The notes: generated by a model not told the origin, from the sequence alone. DNA of 64,000 bases from Phallus indusiatus (GCA_027605045.1 JAQFWX010000149.1:17319-81318); one strand, 5' to 3'; positions 24,029 through 37,883 are shown, counted from the first letter of the stretch. Made by a program: numbers and translations.

Positions 24029-25336
24029 CTATACGCAGACTCCTGTTGGGAACTGAGCCCAAGGAGTATGTTCCGTTTCCGGCAGTGGCCGACACTTTCC
24101 GGACCATTCTTCAACCGCGACATGGGTCCACTGGTCTCCCGTTCCTATCACACTATCGTGTATCTCCAAAGATTTCTTAGACAAACAAAGGGATGGCTCT
24201 CGCCTGAGAGCTCGCTGTTTGCCTTGGTTTCCGGAACCCGAGGCACGTTGAGATCGGGTGACCGGGCCCGGGGTTGGAGTTTCGGGGTCATCTCGTCGAG
24301 GTCGCTTTTGAGGTTTAGTTCGACTTTTCTCCGTATATTCGCTATCCGCGTCACTCCCCGACCATCATCAGGCTTGGAAACGTTATAAGTTTTATCCTCC
24401 CCAGTTATCAGGGCGGTCAGCTGTCCACGCCCTGTAAATACGGTTAATTTTTAGTAGTATAGGGTATCTAGCGACTTGAGCGAAAAGATCTAAATCTGCA
24501 GTAGCAAGACCGGTCTCGAGAATGACGAATCTAGGATGAACATGGCTTTTCAGAATGGGAATAGTGCGGAAGGGATATGTGTGGACCACAAAATCATTGG
24601 CCGTCAGCTTTGGAGGATCGTTTAAGGTGCCATAACTGAGAGGGACATTCTGACGAAATAACGCGATCTTGGACATGACCTCGTCGTTAATAGGTATGAC
24701 GGTATACTCGAAGTCGTTTTTATTCTGGTAAAATTCAAAGCTTAGAGAAAGTTTAGAACGTTTAATGAAAACATGCCTCGATTTCCGGAAAATTTGCACG
24801 AGTGGTAACATATTTCCCGTTAGCAAAGGTTAGGGCTTGATAGTACTGATCAACGATCCTTTGTTCCGGTAGTAGAACCCATAAGGACTTGTCAAATAAC
24901 CGATGAACCGATGAACCGACTATTAACAGGACCTATCAGCTGTGATACAAATCAAAGAAATTGGCATGCTTACGTCGCATGATATTCCAGCGAGTGTCAA
25001 GATTCAAAGTTTTATACTCCATTTTCCAATGCCATTCGATATTATCCATCTGGTGGTTTCATTGAGAATCAGAAGCGAGTGAAATCGGATGAACATTCCT
25101 ACCGTCTTAACATCATTTGCAAACCACTTTGGACAGACATGCGCAAACTCGACTGCACGTTCCTCGGCACAATTTTCGACGAGACATCGATTATTGTTTG
25201 GATCTGCATCTCGTACGCGCTTTTTTGCTTTATCATTTAATGAATTAGACAAAATAATGAGGCGCGAAGATGGCGTCGTATCCTGCGTGCTACTAGGGGC
25301 TTTACCCTTAGAGCTAACGGGAGTTTGAGGCGGCAT
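24029..25336 (-). CDS. Fungal HNH nuclease-domain protein
   Basis: Agaricomycete HNH-family protein; DNA or RNA cleavage is inferred from the fold and not shown. Exons 25336-25103, 25049-24974, 24919-24777 and 24724-24392. The core reads NRCLVENC..RAVEFAHV, then MDNIEWHWKMEYKTLNLDTR, NIMR and HRLFDKSLWVLLPEQ, with the H (FAH), N (LNLDTR.N) and H (HRLFD) expected of an HNH site. The second half has ANDFVVHTYPFRTIPIL and HVHPRFVILETG, as usual for the family. The intron after exon 3 would use a GC donor (GCATGT). A stop follows DNWGG at 24392; the same frame opens again about 45 bases later into a basic, Ser/Thr-rich tail (DADSEYTEKSRTKPQKRPRR) that ends at 24029. That tail is typical of the family, so a mutated splice site or a real early stop is possible. 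Confidence 0.6.
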
Positions 25337-28300
25337 AAATGAGAGACTCTGAACTGTGGTAGATGAGAGTTTAAGTGCCGGAGTAACAGCAAGAATGTCT
25401 CTCTTAAATACGCGTAGAATGTGGCGCGTGGATGTCGATGAGGACCAAGTCCCTACTCCGACCGGCAGCCGTGCCGAAACACGAGAAGTTCACAAGCGGA
25501 GAAATACCAGGCTTTGTTGTTTTCGATCTCCCTGCAGGAATGAGTGAAAAAAACAACATGTATACCTCATGCAAACTTCGTGTATCATAGCGTTATATTG
25601 ATTTCTACAAGAAAACACGCGTTTTTATTGTTTCGTTATAAGAAACTTGTTCCTGCTACCTAATCAAGATTCGAAGGTAAAAAACTGAGCTAGGGACGGT
25701 ACATTATATTTAATTTACAAATAGGGTAAATATAAGTAAAAATATTAATTACCCAGATTCAATATTACATGCTTCGAGCTCATATCGTTCAAAAACTGGA
25801 GTAGCACTGGTGTATTATGCATACGTTTGCTTTCACTTTGAAGTTAGGGTCAGTGTTCCACATGGAGATCTCAATGTCGTTTTTCTAATTTTTTCAGAAA
25901 AAAACCTGTCGAGGTATGACTGCATGTTGACGTCTACTTAAGCCATTGACATCCGCAGCCAGGGATCGCTGTTCTTCCATTACCGTTCGGTTTCTGCGGT
26001 TTTGTAAATAATCGATGATATTACTTGTCAAGTAATGATATAGGAGCCAAAAGCAGAAGAATTTTTCAAAAAAACTTCATGTTTTGAGAGATGGGTCGGG
26101 GATATCCGTTCAAGTTACTTCTAGTAGAGACGACATGGAGATGCTCCCAATTCTTCATCTGCCACGCGTTTTTCTTATGATATATCAGTTAAACCACCAT
26201 TAGATTGCAATTATTACGATCCCTTACTGAATTGCCATATTTCCGAACCGAAATAAATCCTAGACAGTAGTTTCCATTTAGAATCACGAAAGTAAAACGC
26301 TCAAAAGCCTAGAATTCGATTATTTATTGTTCACCATACCTACATCTTCCCCTTTTGTTATCTAGATTGTTACCCCGCTGTGCCTGAAAATTTCTATCTA
26401 AATTCTGACAAAAAGAGGGTCATTGTCATATACATTGGGAATTACACGAGGTTCATCTTACTCCTTTTTACTCGCAGCAATTTCAACACCTGATATTTCC
26501 GACGAAAGAACAACAATGCTCCGGGGCGAGTGACCGCATAGCCAGGATCAATTGCGATCGTTCTGTTGATAGGGCTTCTGTCTCATCCCCGCGCCACATC
26601 TCGTGTACTTGTTGGTCACGTCTGATTGTGATTCTTCTCAGTTAAAATGTATTTCTTTACCTTGTTGACTTATGAGAGACATGAAGTTACCATGATCGCC
26701 CGAAAACATCATAATGAACGCGTGAACTGGATATATAAAGTGCAACGACAATATAGTGCCGCCATTCAGCCTTTAAGGTGTAATACGGACAGCCAAATAT
26801 CACTTTAGAAGATAGAACATGATTCATGAACCAGTCCAGTAGCCAACTAAGAAGTATTATTTATCTGTAATATAGATGTCACCTACATACGATACGTTCT
26901 AGAAAAATGAGCAAAGTATCAAAGGAAGGTATAGCCTGAGGCCGAGATAAATTTAACGTTACTACAAAAGCATTGTCAAAAACCCATACTAATAAAACCT
27001 AACTTACCTAAGATTACACCAAATCTCAGAGGAAGCGTTATAATATTGTCTGGATGTCGTTTGCCTTCTGGGAAAAGAGGACGCGGTGTTAGTTGGTGTC
27101 TAAGCTTATTGGATTATAAGATGAATGTAGGGTAAAATTTAGACATAATAGATCGTAAAATTGACGTTAATACGATACAACACGGCACACACGATACAGC
27201 GCGACACAGCACAAAATGGGTGGAGGACAAAAGCTCAAGTCTCTTTCCCTGCACCAAGCAGGGATCACCCCACCCATCCGGATGCTTATTTCTGGTGGTG
27301 AATCTGAGTTTGAATCAGAACTACTACTGAGATTTTTATCTATTTCCTCTGAAATTGAGTTTTTTTATACATTCTTCTTATACCGACCGTGTTGTTTGAA
27401 ATGATAGTTGATGTGCCCGACGCGATCTGTCGTCTTTGATTCCTAAAGAAAATGATTTTTTTGTTTATTCCAAGCAAGGAATGGAATGCAGATATCAGAT
27501 TATTGTTCTGCTTCAAATGAAACTTTCCGGTGTTTGCAATCCCCATTGAGCTGCTATAAGGAATGTAATCACTTGGGACTCGTTTACTGTCTTTATCCCA
27601 AAGAACCTTGGCTAAACAAAATTGCCCACCTAAATACTTTCTTTCGTACCTTTGACCGTCTTCAATTTTTAAGACAAATATTTCATTGACCGCCATATAC
27701 TTTTCATCCGTCGTCCTGGCGCAGATTCTGTCGAATCATCTTCTCTTACTCATAAACAAGGTGTTTCGTTTTCTCATTGACATCGTATTTATGGTTCTGA
27801 CCGCCGGTTGGAAAGCCAAATTTTTTGAAAGTAGTCTTTCTCATCATGTGATAATTACTTTCCATATGAAAGTTTGAAACTACACTTCATCATGTAATGA
27901 TTGTTTTCTGTATAAATATTTTTGTCTTTCATCCTTTTCTATATATATTGTTTTCTTCATCGTCTTCATCATCGTTTCGGCTTATCCCCCCAGTGCAGGG
28001 AGTCGCCGCTCCGGGCGGCACTAGTATGTAATCTACTGAATACATCATATAGCCCGAACTACTAAAATCCAACAAAGCTCAGCGCTCATACTTACTGCAC
28101 TGAAGTTATTCGGCACAAACCTGATTCAGCGCTCGGCAATACCCTTGGCTTCAACGTCACTGTCTTTTTCTTGCACACGCAACAGCTTAGCGCGATATTT
28201 GTGCTAAACACAAGTTTGACTGTCGTACATTATTCCTATAGATTTGTTGTTCAGATTTCTCATTAAGTTAGATGGGTCTGAGCTTCTCATGTCGGCAGAA

Positions 28301-28847
28301 TTATGAGCCCTTATCGGTTTTCAGGTAAGAAATGTTCACCGCCTGCTTGTATTTGCAGCCATTTTCTGTTCTCTGGTAGATTGCCTGCCTATGGAAGGTC
28401 CGAAAGCTGAACGTTGAACGCTAAGGTCTAAGTACTGTAGGCGGGCCGCGGTAGTGAGCGTGGCAAGGACTCACTGGTCAGTTTATTTGGTTATTGTGTT
28501 TTTGAAAATTGACCTTCGTTCCAGCTTTATTGCTTATGCATTGAAGCTGCAGCACTGACACACTTTATATGCTTCCTTGCTTACTGAATCAAGACTCAGG
28601 TTGGATCAATGAATCGACTTATATCTGGCAAGCCCTTCAGAAATATTTTGCGCGGATTCAAGAGTTTTCGTCTTAATTATTACTGTATCCCACGCAGTCC
28701 CAATCATCATTTTACCCAAGAGATTATTTTACCTTCTAATTCGCCAGGACGAACTCGGAACTCACACGCCGGTTACGTAATTTGGTTCCTGACATTATCT
28801 GTTTTTTGATCTTCACCTCACCACGCTTCAAAGCAACACCACTTTCA
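25337..28847. other. Long gene-poor region
   Basis: About 3.5 kb without a supported gene. A minus-strand open frame at 27340-27696 (118 residues) has no recognised family. A short GC-rich hairpin (GCCGCTCCGGGCGGC, about 28002-28016) stands out from the AT-rich surroundings; I could not assign it to an RNA. Confidence 0.45.
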
Positions 28848-30572
28848 ATGACTTGGTTAACTGGAAAATTTAAAAATGACATTTCTTTACAGTGGCCAGC
28901 CGATGATCCTATGGTCGAGCTTTCAAAGACCAGCTATTTTGCTTATACTTTATTCCCCTCAATACTCGACGACCAAATACTTTATACCATAGTTCGACGG
29001 CGGGATCCTCCAACTTCATTCCTTTATTTGGCTCGAGTCTATGAAGCGATAGCGAACAATCAACAGCAGATCACCTTTACGGTGTGCGCTACTCTTCCGT
29101 ATATTGTTCATGGCGTCGCACTGCTACCCCAGAGGGCAGGGTTCACATCCTTAACTTATGACAGAGAGTGCGTATACAGTATACTTCTACTATCCTCGTT
29201 TCTGACATCGCTTGGCAGTGAATTTACCATTACCTTGAGAGTTCACGATTGGGACGGATCGATTGTGAGAGAAACGTCTACCCATGCGAAGGCGGCTTAC
29301 GGCCGCCTTGTACTTCAAGAAGACCTCGTTGGAGTCTGTATCAGTGCTGGAGAAGAAACTGATGAGGAAATTGATTTCGAAGGCTTTCCTTACGCTTCGG
29401 CTCGTGTCGACTATAACTTTGTGAATCCTACCGTGATACAGTACGATGCTCCATACGGAGATAGTATTTTTGTTTGGAATTGGAAAACTGGAGCATCCCA
29501 CCACACCAAGATACCCCAAGATCAGGATTTCCCTCTTCGTGTAAATCTCTTTACGGGTTTTAACTTTAACTTGCAACTCACTATTATCTAGCACCAAGGC
29601 AATTTTGAATTCGTGGATCAGAATTTCATTGCAATTGGCGGAACGCTCTCGTCAGCACACGGAAATCCATCTGCACTTTTGAAAACGTTTAGTCTTTCTC
29701 ATGAATTTACCCGCACATTCTCCCATAATATGAATTTTGAAATGGATGATGACCTGGATGTTGTTGCTCTTTCGTCTTCGTCTAAACCAGAGGACATACT
29801 GGTAAATTACCATCATTCAGGAAGTCGTCTAACTGTGTTCAAGAAAGATCTTCTCAAAGATACAATTGAAGTATGTTTCTTTCTCTCTCTCTCTTTGCCT
29901 TTACGTATTTTACCGAAACGACGTTGAAAGTCTCAGCCGGATTCGGATGATCCAGCTGGCCTTCATATGGTTACATCCCACAAAGCCCATTTTCGGACAG
30001 TCAATGGAATGGTGAATCCATATTTACCAGCGGTGTGTGGTAATCGGATCCTTGCTTCTTTCACTATCGGCGATGATATTGCGTTGTCCGACTTCACATT
30101 CGATCAGCATAGTCGGAGTGTCCTTTTCATCTATGACTTTGATCAACAGCGTTGCACCTCATTGCTTAACAGCACCGACCGAAGTTTGCTCGAAGAACGG
30201 ATACGCGTGGACAATAAAGACGCTCAAGTAGCCGTAGTTCAGCGCAATTATTATTGCTCGATTGAAGACGATGAGGATATGGAGTATCCCATGTTCAAAG
30301 CTCCCCAGGAGTGGAGGGATTATTTACAAAATCGATGGAAAATCGAAGAAGAACGGAGGGAAGGTGACTCGGAACCCCTGATTCTGGAGTTTGATGAAGG
30401 CCCTTCCGAGACAAATGAAAGTCCTCGATTGGTTTTTACGCGTAGTTTGGTTTGGCTCCCGCCTGACGAGTATAGGTCCATGAATTACCAAAATCTTGCC
30501 CTATCGACCAGTGGTATCGTCTATGTACCCGATCCCGGTAAAGAAGGGCATATATTTGTGTTCGAGAATTGA
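28848..30572 (+). CDS. Agaric F-box-associated-type protein without F-box, copy 1
   Basis: Exons 28848-29167, 29219-29540, 29592-29870 and 29937-30572 give 518 residues with all phases closed. Recognisable pieces are PSILDDQILYTIV, DPPTSFLYLARVYEAIA, ITLRVHDWDGSIVRETST, DSIFVWNWKTG, RLVFTRSL and the end ALSTSGIVYVPDPGKEGHIF. The last two blocks resemble the C-terminal region of many mushroom F-box proteins; repeated short beta-like segments suggest a propeller. No F-box is seen at the N-terminus. The start is the ATG aligned with the start of the paralogue at 53508. It lies tail-to-tail with the chitinase gene (110 bases between stops). Function unknown. Confidence 0.6.
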
Positions 30573-30681
30573 AGCGCCTTATCAAACATTAAGTAATCTT
30601 TTCTGGGATTTATTTCATTCATTTATGTCCAATACAACCAAATAAAGGCGAAAGCAAATGATCTCTAATTAATTTTTTCTC

Positions 30682-33600
30682 CTAATGAGTCGGTAGTTGT
30701 CCGATCCAGTTAATATTCTGAATCGCGCCTAGAACTTGAGTCATCAAGTCGTTTTGAGAAACTGATACATTGGTAGCGTATTGAGTGGTGGGCGGGCTCA
30801 AAGGCTGGCCTAACAAGTTCAAAGTTTTCTCGTCGAGCAATACGGACCATGACAAATCCACCTCGGCAGCGGTCGCAGGATACGCGGATATCAGCGATTG
30901 TATTTGATTTCGAAGGTAGGTCGGAACGTTAGCAACCACGGAATGAATCCAGTTGTCGTATAGATTCGGGACATTGGCGTCATCGCTGTCACGATCAGGG
31001 GCATCCACGTTGGCGGAAAGGTACGCATTATACCACCGAGCCCAAGCACCTCTGATACAAGTGTTCGTCTCGAGGAAAATGCCGGAGACAACTGGCGAAT
31101 TAAGGAACGACGGCACGGCAGCCGCGCTTCGTAAGACAGCAACCTTCTTTTTAGGACAATAAGTGTTCCAGGTGCTCGTAGATCGTACAGAAGGTTGTCC
31201 CTGATTAATGTGGTTGAGCGTAACTTCAGTAGAATAGAAAGCGAGGTTCTTGATAACGTTCGCCATCTGTTCCATAATGACCATCGGAGTGTTCTGTGAA
31301 TTACTAGGATAGCATTCAGAAATTTCATCAAATACGCTTTGACCAAGAAACAAGCGACCGAGGTAGGCAGGTGTGCTCTGGAGATTTTCTTGAACCCAAG
31401 TGCACCAACTTTGATTTCCCGCTTCGTTTTGCCAAATATCTGTTTCTTGTTGCAAAAAGTCAACGAATAGCGAGGCTGATTGTGTTATCAATCAGACAAT
31501 CAATTCGGTCGGCAGAAAAAGAGAGAAAAATAGTTACCCATGCTGACTTCATAAGGGTGTTCTCGTGCGTAAACCACCTTGTTTCCTTCAATAACCATGA
31601 ACGGTCTCCCCGCCTGATTTGCTCCTAAGTTAACAGGAACTGTAGGGGTCCAAGGACCAAAGGTGGGATCAAGAGTGGCTGGATTTGCAAGATCATAATA
31701 TGCGATAATAGGAGTACTCTGATACGCGGGGATGGAGATAGTGATGGATGAACAAGTACGCAAAGTAGATTCAGCGAGTTCGTGGAAAGGAATGGAGACG
31801 GTGCCTTCATCGTCGAGTAAGGCTCTCCTTGACAACACTCCAGTACCAAATGGATCATTCGCTTCATCGTCATCATAGCATGTGCAGTCGGTATCATTCA
31901 AAGAACTTGTGATATCGTCACCGGCTTCAGGACAGAACAGATTCCCGGGCAAGAACGGAACAGCGTCACGTTTTGTGATTCCAGACGTTGGTTCATCTTG
32001 TAGTGGAGCGTAGTCTTCCAGGATGGGTGGAGCAATATGATTAGCTGCATTAATGGTGTCTTTCTCGAAGGCAAGTGGTGTGCCCTGGTAAGCCGAGTCG
32101 CTGAACAGGAGTTCTTCACTCTGGAATACGGCATCAAGCGATCCTATTTCACGTTTCGTGCTGCTACCGGTTCCATCAATTGGGGCTTCAGTTATAGAAT
32201 CAAAGCATGCTCCTCCAAACGGGAATTGGTTTGTGTAGAAAGGGGTGCTGATGGCATTATCCCGCCAGAACAAGATCGAACCAGTTAATCCTGCATCCAA
32301 ATTGACGCCGTAGTACTATTTGAGTAGTCAGAGTGAATTTCTAATTAGACTCGGAGAAGAATTATATTACCGGCTGTACGCAGAACCTGGGAGATACCTT
32401 GAGTTTAGAAAAGTTAGAACTGTTACGATTTTTAATAGAAGCTCAGCTCACCGCTCGCGACACACTACCGTTAACGCTGACACCACCATACATGTCAGCC
32501 TCCACAAAGACCTGGAAAACAGTCAATATTGATTTGACAGAGGAAAAGGTAAAACGGAATAAATACCTGTGCATCTAATAGCTGTCCGCCTAGGACGTTT
32601 ATTCCAAGTTGAAATGAAGGTATCTGAATAATGCTCCAAGTCAGAGATGATCTTGATAATTTGATTTATGCTGATTTACCAGGTGAACCTAAAGAATGAA
32701 AGACCCTTATATCGTTTTCTCTTGGATTTTGAGCAAGAGACATAAATACCTCCGCCATCCCTTCTAAATTGACATTGTATCCGAAACTGAAGTCATAACC
32801 GTTGTTATTGCCTGAAGGGTTAATCGAGGGTCCAAAATTGTCTTCCGCGCTATTACTATCCATCTTCCCGAAGGATAGATCCAAAGACTAAAATTATCTT
32901 CAGTACATATATCATTAGACTCGACGCGAAAACTAATACCGGGAATTGGTATCCGACCGTTGTTGTGAGTTGTCCACTCATGCTCAGCTGCCCGAGCAAC
33001 TCGCCATACAAAACGAGTGATGGTCCAAGAGTAAGCAAGCCAGGATAATAAAGTCCAGGAAACCCGAATGATATGAGCTCTGCCCTTTCGGAATTGAAGT
33101 TTACGGCGGCCATTCCTGTTATGGAGAATGTCGCTTGAGCGCCCGCAGATGCCCTCACAAAAACGTATGCTTCTTGTACAGCAAGAGGGACAATTGAAGC
33201 CTCTAAATAGTATCCGAAATCACTAACCGCTTGAGCGCTGCCACTGACACTTATGTCTAAACTCGAGGCGAAATTGGGACAAGCCTCGGCCTGATGGAAA
33301 ATGGGGTAGTTGAAAGAGCAGAAGAAGGATCTCGTAATCGTATCACCAGTACTGAGTGTCGTCATCTTTTGAAGCCAAGAATCAAATGAGCCAAACCAGC
33401 GTCGTCTCAAACCCTCTGGCTGATGAAAATCACGCTTCCGTTTTGTGGATACAGTTCCTTCATCCGGTGCGCTGTCGATAATCTCGTCCCTACAAACAAA
33501 ACAGTGAGTTTGGGTGCAACAGTTGAACAAGTCACGACAAACCAATAGCCGGCTACGTTTGTCTGTTGAATGTGCAAGGGTCAATTAACAATGAAGCATT

Positions 33601-36600
33601 AGGCTAGGCCGCAATCAACGACGCACAAGGTCAGCCCTCATTCTGAATAAATGAGTTATTGAATTTACGCTTAGCGATGAACAAACACTCTCACAAAACA
33701 GGTCCATTGGATTCTGGAATTTCTGCAAAATTGTAATCGAAATTGAGGGCGTAAATTTTTTCATTTGAAGGAATTCGACTTTGATGATACGTTCCCGATA
33801 AAATTGTTTGATTTGGATGAACGTCCAATGATGTGATTCTTGCATATGGTCCAAGACCGCAAGCTGTCGGCATTTTAATGATAGTATTCTCGGCCTGTCC
33901 AATGAACACGTGACCACAGCCCGAATCCTCATCGTCTATTGGTTTAGAACAATAGGCTAAAACCTAAAATCAAATAATGATGTTCCCTAATACATTCTCC
34001 GGGCAGAGAAAATCCTACCTGCTGTGGTTGGTCACTGGAACGCAAGCATCCCGTAATTACCCAGTCCGAATTCAAACTCATGGAACTAACTGCAGCCGGA
34101 TTAGGCGATGAAATGAAAACTTCACCAAACTATAAACGTCAAAGTTCAGCGAACATTGATCACCAAAAAAGATTTTTACCGGTGTATCATTTTCTTGTTG
34201 ATCGTCAATACCCTCATTGTCGAAATCAACGGTGAAAGTTGCCGGCTGATCAACTGAATAATCCCCTCCGACAGGGGAGAGTTGAGGGAAAACCCAATCT
34301 TCCGGAACAGGCAAAAAGGAAACATCTATACACCGATGAATGTCATAAGTGTGTGTTTTTCCAAGTAAAAAAAGTAATACTTGCCGGATGGCGGATCACA
34401 GCAATACAGACGCATTCCGTGTCCAACACACGGTTTCGGCGCATCCCCTTGGATATCCCCAACTATTTTTCGTCAGAAAATGGAAAGAAGAAATTCTTGA
34501 CAAGACTTACAAACGGCGATTTGACCTACGGGGCACGCTGCATTTAAGCATTGAGGTGGGTCTCCTACCCAGGCACACTTGTGACGGTAATCGTTAGCTG
34601 AGAGCCGTAATCATAGGGATGTGCACTCACGTTTGTATATCCGTCTTCAAAATCAATTAATGCATGGTCGCAACACGAGGAAGGAGGAAACTCACAATTT
34701 TCTTGGCAACAAAGCGGTTTCGGTTCATCGCTCGGGCAAACGGTTGGACAGGTTGCCATTGGAAATTGGCTGAACTCATCAGGGTCCGTGCAGCCTTCGC
34801 TTCCTGCATTTCCTTGTTTCACGTGTGTGAATATCACAGCATTTTCAACGGCACAGGTGGTGTCGCCACAATCTATGAGCTTTTTAGGTAAAGTTATACA
34901 AAGGAAGAGAAATAAATTACTTCCGACTGCGCATCCTAAAGGATCGGGATTGCCGCTTTGACAACAGTACGCCTTAAATCCTTGCACGCACGTAGGTTTT
35001 CCGTCGTCTCCTACTTGATCAATAGCAATGGTAATTTCTCCAACCTCGCATTGCGCGTTGCAGCTATGGCCGCCTCCACCACGCCAATGGCATTGTTGTG
35101 GTGCATCGCCCGACGGACAGCACAGAGTGGCGAGTTTTTCGTTGAACATGTTACGCCAGTCGAAGGATTTGATGCTAGCTTCGTCATTGGCGTGTAACCG
35201 TCAGGGCAGCTGCCGTCACAGTCAGTTATCATACATTCGTTTCCGGATACAACCTGTGAAGCAGTATTATTTGGGATAAAGGCGTACAGGCCCGAGAGAT
35301 CGGTATATGAGGTATCGTCTTGATCAACGGACCATACCACCGTTCCTAAGCGACATAGTGAGTTAGCGTTTTAGGAATTTGGCTTGGTAAACTAACCGCC
35401 AAGACAAATAGAATTTGCGTAATCTAGTTTCATTTGCAGCGTTTGGGGATCGTCGTAGGAAACCCATTGGTTATCATTCCAGACGATATATTTGACCGCC
35501 GCTTCTTCGTCAAACGTCGGTTCCAAATTATTGTTGCTAATGATGCTCTCAATCTCGCTAAACATCAAAGTTCCAGCATTTCCGGAGCACGGCCCTGCCG
35601 CAGCTGGACCTGAAAATCCACATCCCGGCTCATAGCAACTGGGATCGTCAAGTTGGAATGAACGGCCATAAAAACCAATTCCCATCACCATTTGATTGGG
35701 ATTAATTCCGACATTACGGAAGAGCTGCATCGTTTGGACGATTTCCGTTAAGTTAGTATGAGCTAGTACGATGGGTCCTACAAAAGGATCGGTCCCGTCC
35801 CAAACGCCGTGTAAGTCGTATGTCAGGATATTAACCCAATCCGCATGTTTGAGAAGACCCGGGAGATCGAAATGTTGAAGATACCAATATGATGAAGGCG
35901 CGGTAAATGTAAGGCCATAACCGTATGACTCGAATACGGTTTTCACTTTAGACATGAATGTAACATAGTTGGCTGTATCTGCCGGACCTCCACCACGATC
36001 ATACGCTCCTGGATACTCCCAATCGATGTCTGACAAGTGGAGTAAGACTAATATGATTTGCTCTGAAAAGGAGAGGCGTTCACCTATTCCGTCAAAACCG
36101 AATGATTGAAGAACGATTATGGCGCTGTCTATGAATGCTTCAGTACTCTCATTACTGGCCACAAGCTGACTGAAGATGGTAGACGTCGGCTAACAATAGA
36201 AGGTGCGTCACATCAATCAACTTATTTTCAGAAGCTTCTGGACCTACGGGATCATTAAAAGTCCATCCTCCAATGGAAAGAAAGACCTTCAATGTCGGAT
36301 TACGCTCTTTCAACGCAGTAGTACGCGACCAAAGTTCTGAATCCCCGGGATTCATTTCTATAATCCCGAAAGATTCAGAAATATACCCGAACGCAAAGTT
36401 TACTACCAGGATAATAAGTTGATCCATATACATGAATTGTATGTAGCGAAACAACACGAACCATGCGTTAGACTCTCAGCTGATATTTGCTCAGGGGTAT
36501 AGGTATCACAAGGACGATTGATAGCCCACGCCTGTATTATTGAGTGATAAGTACCAAACGTCATCTTCAACATAATTGCAGCATCACCTCGTAATAGCCT

Positions 36601-37223
36601 ATCCTTCTCTGTAGGGCGCTTTGTTGATCTGAGCCGCAAGATTGTTCCGGAGGAGACTGACAGTTAGATAGACAACCGACTCCGCAGAAATCTCAAATCA
36701 AGAGTCAGCCATCATTAAAGCGTCTGGATAGGAAATGTACCTTCCGTCGTTCCGCAGAAACCAAACTAGTTGAAAGGTGAGAGAACACGACGACTCTCAA
36801 AAATGATACCATACCTGACTACAGCAAACATTCAGGGGACATGTAAAGTTCTGGGGTGCAGCATCTGGACCGCACTCTGCTTTAGCATCGCAATTAGAGG
36901 TGCATGCCCCTCCAGAGGCGACAGGGGTACAGAATGAAGAATTAAAACTGGAGAAATTTATCAACAACCATGTGATCAAATTTCCATGCCCACCAAGCTT
37001 ACCCACAAAATCCCGATATACTATTGCAGCAGGCTCCATTTGCGCATGGAATAGTTGCAGTACAGCTACCAACAGGGAGAGCAGTTATATTTCCTGGAGG
37101 CTGTTGGCAACTTGCAGGTAAAATCTCTGGAAAATGTTGTTAAGTCTCTATCTCGACTCTCGTGGTGAGTAGATACCAACCGTATAGCAAAACTGCAAAG
37201 AGAAAGAGTATATGTTTGAGCAT
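30682..37223 (-). CDS. Secreted killer-toxin-like GH18 chitinase (subgroup C)
   Basis: Large secreted chitinase, roughly 1700 residues in over 20 exons. It starts with a signal peptide (MLKHILFLFAVLLYG, 37223-37181). Two Cys-rich chitin-binding (CBM18-like) modules follow (CANGACCNSISGFCG; CPLNVCCSQFGFCG). The GH18 domain spans RRIGYYEAW, FLSIGGWTF, the catalytic DGIDIDWE (split by an intron at 36084/36029; Glu about residue 260), YDLHGVWD, GFYGRSF and VVWSVDQDD. Then come Cys-rich segments (CCPSGDAPQQCHWRG; GMRLYCCDPP) and a long beta-rich part (RRRWFGSFDSWLQKM, YYGVNLDAGLTG, HPYEVS) as in subgroup C chitinases, which resemble the alpha subunit of the Kluyveromyces zymocin. One intron has a GC donor (34384). 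A run of five T at 35135-35139 puts the frame off by one base just before CCPSGDAP; the junction near 32640-32690 also could not be phased. It shares a 660-base divergent promoter with LysM1. Confidence 0.85.
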
Positions 37224-37883
37224 TTCAAGGTGAACCTGGAACAAACGGGGCGACAATAGTGAAGTTGTCCTTTTTTCTATGCCCTCAGTATTTGTAAAAC
37301 ATAGGATATTCGGAGATATTATGGTCGTGCCAGTTTTGATGTAATTCTCTCCAATATTTGAATATTCCTTATTATGATGTTTATAGGGGGAGAACATGAC
37401 CTGTTGGGTCATTCGGCGAGTCAAAATCCTACACATCGTCGGTCGGATGAGCAAGCATTTGAGATGACCATATGCTACAAAGAAGCAACCAAATGCTCGA
37501 TTTAGTCAGAGTCGTCAGAAGAAATAGGGTTGATGAGCACTTATTATCTGGTGAACGCATGATACACAAGGGCTTAAGGTACGCTTATAGCACGCGCACG
37601 TCAGGAAAGGCAAGGTTAGCTCGATGGAACTGATGGTGGCTGTTTCTCCGGGCGCTTGTGAGTCCAAGATTATTGGCGGACCGTTACATTTGGCTTGATG
37701 GGGAGAGTTGCAGTCATACTAATCAATTAGTGAAATGATCCATATTCGGAAGAATCACCCAACTTCTATTAGCAGGGAACGTCGCCCACCTGATGGAGTT
37801 GACTAATCCGTTAAAAAGTAAAGTTAAACAGATGCAATATTCGGACATATCGTTTTGCAGCTTGACCACTTACCATTGTCAAC
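37224..37883. promoter_or_regulatory. Divergent promoter of chitinase and LysM1
   Basis: The chitinase starts at 37223 (minus) and the LysM gene at 37884 (plus), so 660 bases must hold both promoters. No clear TATA box was recognised. Joint regulation of the two chitin-binding products is inferred from the arrangement only. Confidence 0.5.

Noticed and set aside
27340..27696. Minus-strand 118-residue open frame
   Set aside because: No family resemblance, no clear promoter and no neighbour to support it; kept only as a note in the gene-poor region.
28002..28016. GC-rich hairpin as a terminator or small RNA
   Set aside because: A 15-base stem-loop alone is weak evidence in a eukaryotic genome, and there is no adjoining transcript.
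31500..32300. A separate gene for the 3' part of the chitinase
   Set aside because: The segment starts inside the conserved YYGVNLDAGLTG block and continues the killer-toxin-like tail; a short intron joins it to the exons upstream.
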